Notes under the pieces: generated by a model
What the model saw: only the letters and a program-made list of their open reading frames with translations
The model's database searches: none
Told to the model about the DNA's origin: nothing
Program-made: the position numbers and the translations under genes
Part shown: piece after piece, positions 63,363 through 64,000 of the stretch
Layout of the letters: each line of letters starts with the position of its first letter
Numbering within the stretch: the stretch's first letter is position 1
Assembly: GCA_946800325.1 (NCBI GenBank)
Contig: OX326958.1
Coordinates: forward strand, 71,669,264-71,733,263
DNA: 64,000 nt
Reading direction: 5' to 3'
Source: Luzula sylvatica
Lineage: Eukaryota > Streptophyta > Magnoliopsida > Poales > Juncaceae

Positions 63363-64000
63363 ATACAAATGATCTAAAAACACGTTATTTGAACTCCTCA
63401 AAGCGTTAAAATCTTGTTTTGAATCGGAAAACAAAGTTTCTTAGTGTTTGCGAAATTTGGTGACAAGTTATGTAGTAAAAGATACGATACAAATGATCTA
63501 AAAACACGTTATTTGAACTCCTCAAAGCTTTAAAATCTTGTTTTGAATCGAAAAAAAAACTTTCTTAGTGTTTGTGAAATTTGGTGAAAAGTTATGTAGT
63601 AAAAGATACGATACAAATGATCTAAAAACACGTTATTTGAACACCTCAAAGCGTTAAAATCTTGTTTTGAATCGAAAAACAAACTTCCTTAGTGTCTGTG
63701 AAATTTGGTGAAAAGTTATGTAGTAAAAGATACGATACAAATGATCTAAAAACGCGTGATTTGAACTCCTCAAAGCGTTAAAATCTTGTTTTGAATCGAA
63801 AAACAAACTTTGTTAGTGTTTGTGAAATTTGGTGAAAAGTTATGTAGTAAAAGATACGATACAACTGATCTAAAAACACGTTATTTGAACTCCTCAAAGC
63901 GTTAAAATCCTGTTTTGAATCGAAAAACAAACTTTCTTAGTGGTTGCGAAATTTGGTGAAAAGTTACGTAGTAAAAGATACGATACAAATGATCTAAAAC
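63363..64000. repeat. Start of a further unit, cut by window end
   Basis: A, B, C, D, E and the first 18 bases of F. A has an extra A102C (GTGACAAG) not found in other A copies. The last base read is the A18C mark of the 25-mer-type F, so this unit begins like the one at 60139. The array clearly continues beyond the window. Confidence 0.9.

Larger units (their letters stand above)
1..64000. repeat. 124-bp satellite DNA array (whole window)
   Basis: The window is a continuous direct tandem array of a 124-bp AT-rich monomer, with 516 complete monomers and 18 bases of a 517th. Phase was checked at 24 copies of a marker monomer, and every interval is a multiple of 124 apart from two 1-bp losses. 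Using position 1 = first A of ATACAA, the letters are defined by these changes from consensus. A: A65G, C74G, T89C. B: G43T, C70A. C: T33A, T77C, T86C. D: A20G, T24G, C78G. E: A7C, T52C, T85G, T89C, T109C. F: T77G, T89C, A102C. G: T89A, T109G. H: T53A, T89C. I: T109G. J: G29C, A30G, C78G, T83G, T107G. K: A7C, A10G, C34A, T44C. L: A20G, A31G, T55G. M: T24G, C78G, T107A. N and X: A7C, G22A, T85G, T89C, T109C. O: C34G, C78G, G97C, A103T. P: A7C, G22C, T89C, G90A. Q: A47C, G64A, C70T. R: T24G, C78G. S: A7C, C21T, A25T, T109A. T: T2C. U: C51A, A65G, C78G. V: C4T, A7C, C21T, C34G. W: T24G, T52C, C78G, G105A. Y: C78G, G97C. Z: A7C, T89C, A102C. No gene, inversion or inserted element was seen. A centromeric or heterochromatic role is inferred from structure only. 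Confidence 0.98.

Noticed and set aside
1..64000. CRISPR array with repeats and spacers
   Set aside because: The period is 124 bp with the whole monomer conserved. There is no alternation of a short constant repeat with unique spacers, and no cas genes.
1..64000. CENP-B-box-like element on the minus strand around monomer positions 50-64
   Set aside because: The minus strand has TTCG followed five bases later by A, but the required CGGG end is absent. The match is too weak to report as a site.
1..64000. Relationship to the Arabidopsis 178-bp centromere repeat through a shared TTAGTGTTT
   Set aside because: A nine-base AT-rich match recalled from memory is expected by chance, and the lengths (124 and 178 bp) differ.
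1..64000. Embedded retrotransposon, tRNA, rDNA spacer or telomeric repeats
   Set aside because: Every stretch reads as a 124-bp monomer in phase. No long terminal repeats, target-site duplications, G-rich telomere runs or structured RNA were seen.
1..64000. Polyadenylation-like AATAAA and TATA-like motifs
   Set aside because: AATAAA appears in every Q monomer (C70T) and in A copies ending GTAATAAAAG simply because the DNA is AT-rich. They recur with the HOR and lack any associated transcript structure.

Overview
The whole window is one uninterrupted, head-to-tail satellite DNA array. The basic monomer is 124 bp and about 28% G+C by hand count of the consensus. 516 complete monomers plus 18 bases fill the window, all in one orientation. 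Taking the recurring 'gATACAA' as monomer position 1 at base 1, the phase holds to the end with only two 1-bp losses (in the monomers at 4589-4711 and 19964-20086). I see no gene, RNA gene, transposon, CRISPR array, telomere repeat or other unique sequence. The few open reading frames are by-products of the repeat.

The organism cannot be named from the sequence alone. A long, AT-rich, length-frozen tandem array with multi-monomer higher-order repeats (HORs) is typical of eukaryotic (peri)centromeric or heterochromatic satellite DNA, and the monomer is not one I recognise by sequence. From memory, the woodrush Luzula sylvatica has a holocentromeric satellite (Lusy1) reported with a 124-bp monomer. 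The length match is suggestive only.

Monomers differ at a limited set of positions, and the same variants recur in a fixed order. I label them A to Z, and the full unit is a 26-mer of 3224 bp. Shorter units are the same alphabet with blocks skipped: 25-mer (X missing), 24-mer (A-K, a D-like monomer, O-Z), 16-mer (A-D, O-Z), 17-mer, 10-mers and a 7-mer.

Layout: 1-8183 is an irregular left part with two 17-mers and shuffled pieces. 8184-10167 is a 16-mer. 10168-21574 is a 92-monomer (11.4 kb) super-unit of 24+26+25+10+7 monomers. 21575-31866 is a second copy of its first four blocks, shortened by two monomers. 31867-41042 holds two shortened 25-mers, a 16-mer and a 10-mer. 41043-46498 is a mosaic zone. 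46499-60138 is two tandem copies of a 55-monomer (6820 bp) super-unit (13+16+26). 60139-64000 continues with 26-mers and runs off the window.

The array records repeated unequal exchange and conversion: deletions remove whole numbers of monomers, and their breakpoints can be placed inside hybrid monomers. The biologically interesting content is this HOR architecture, the linkage of variants across the monomer boundary, short dyad symmetries, and three CpGs spaced exactly 21 bp apart. I found no protein-coding or RNA-based system.
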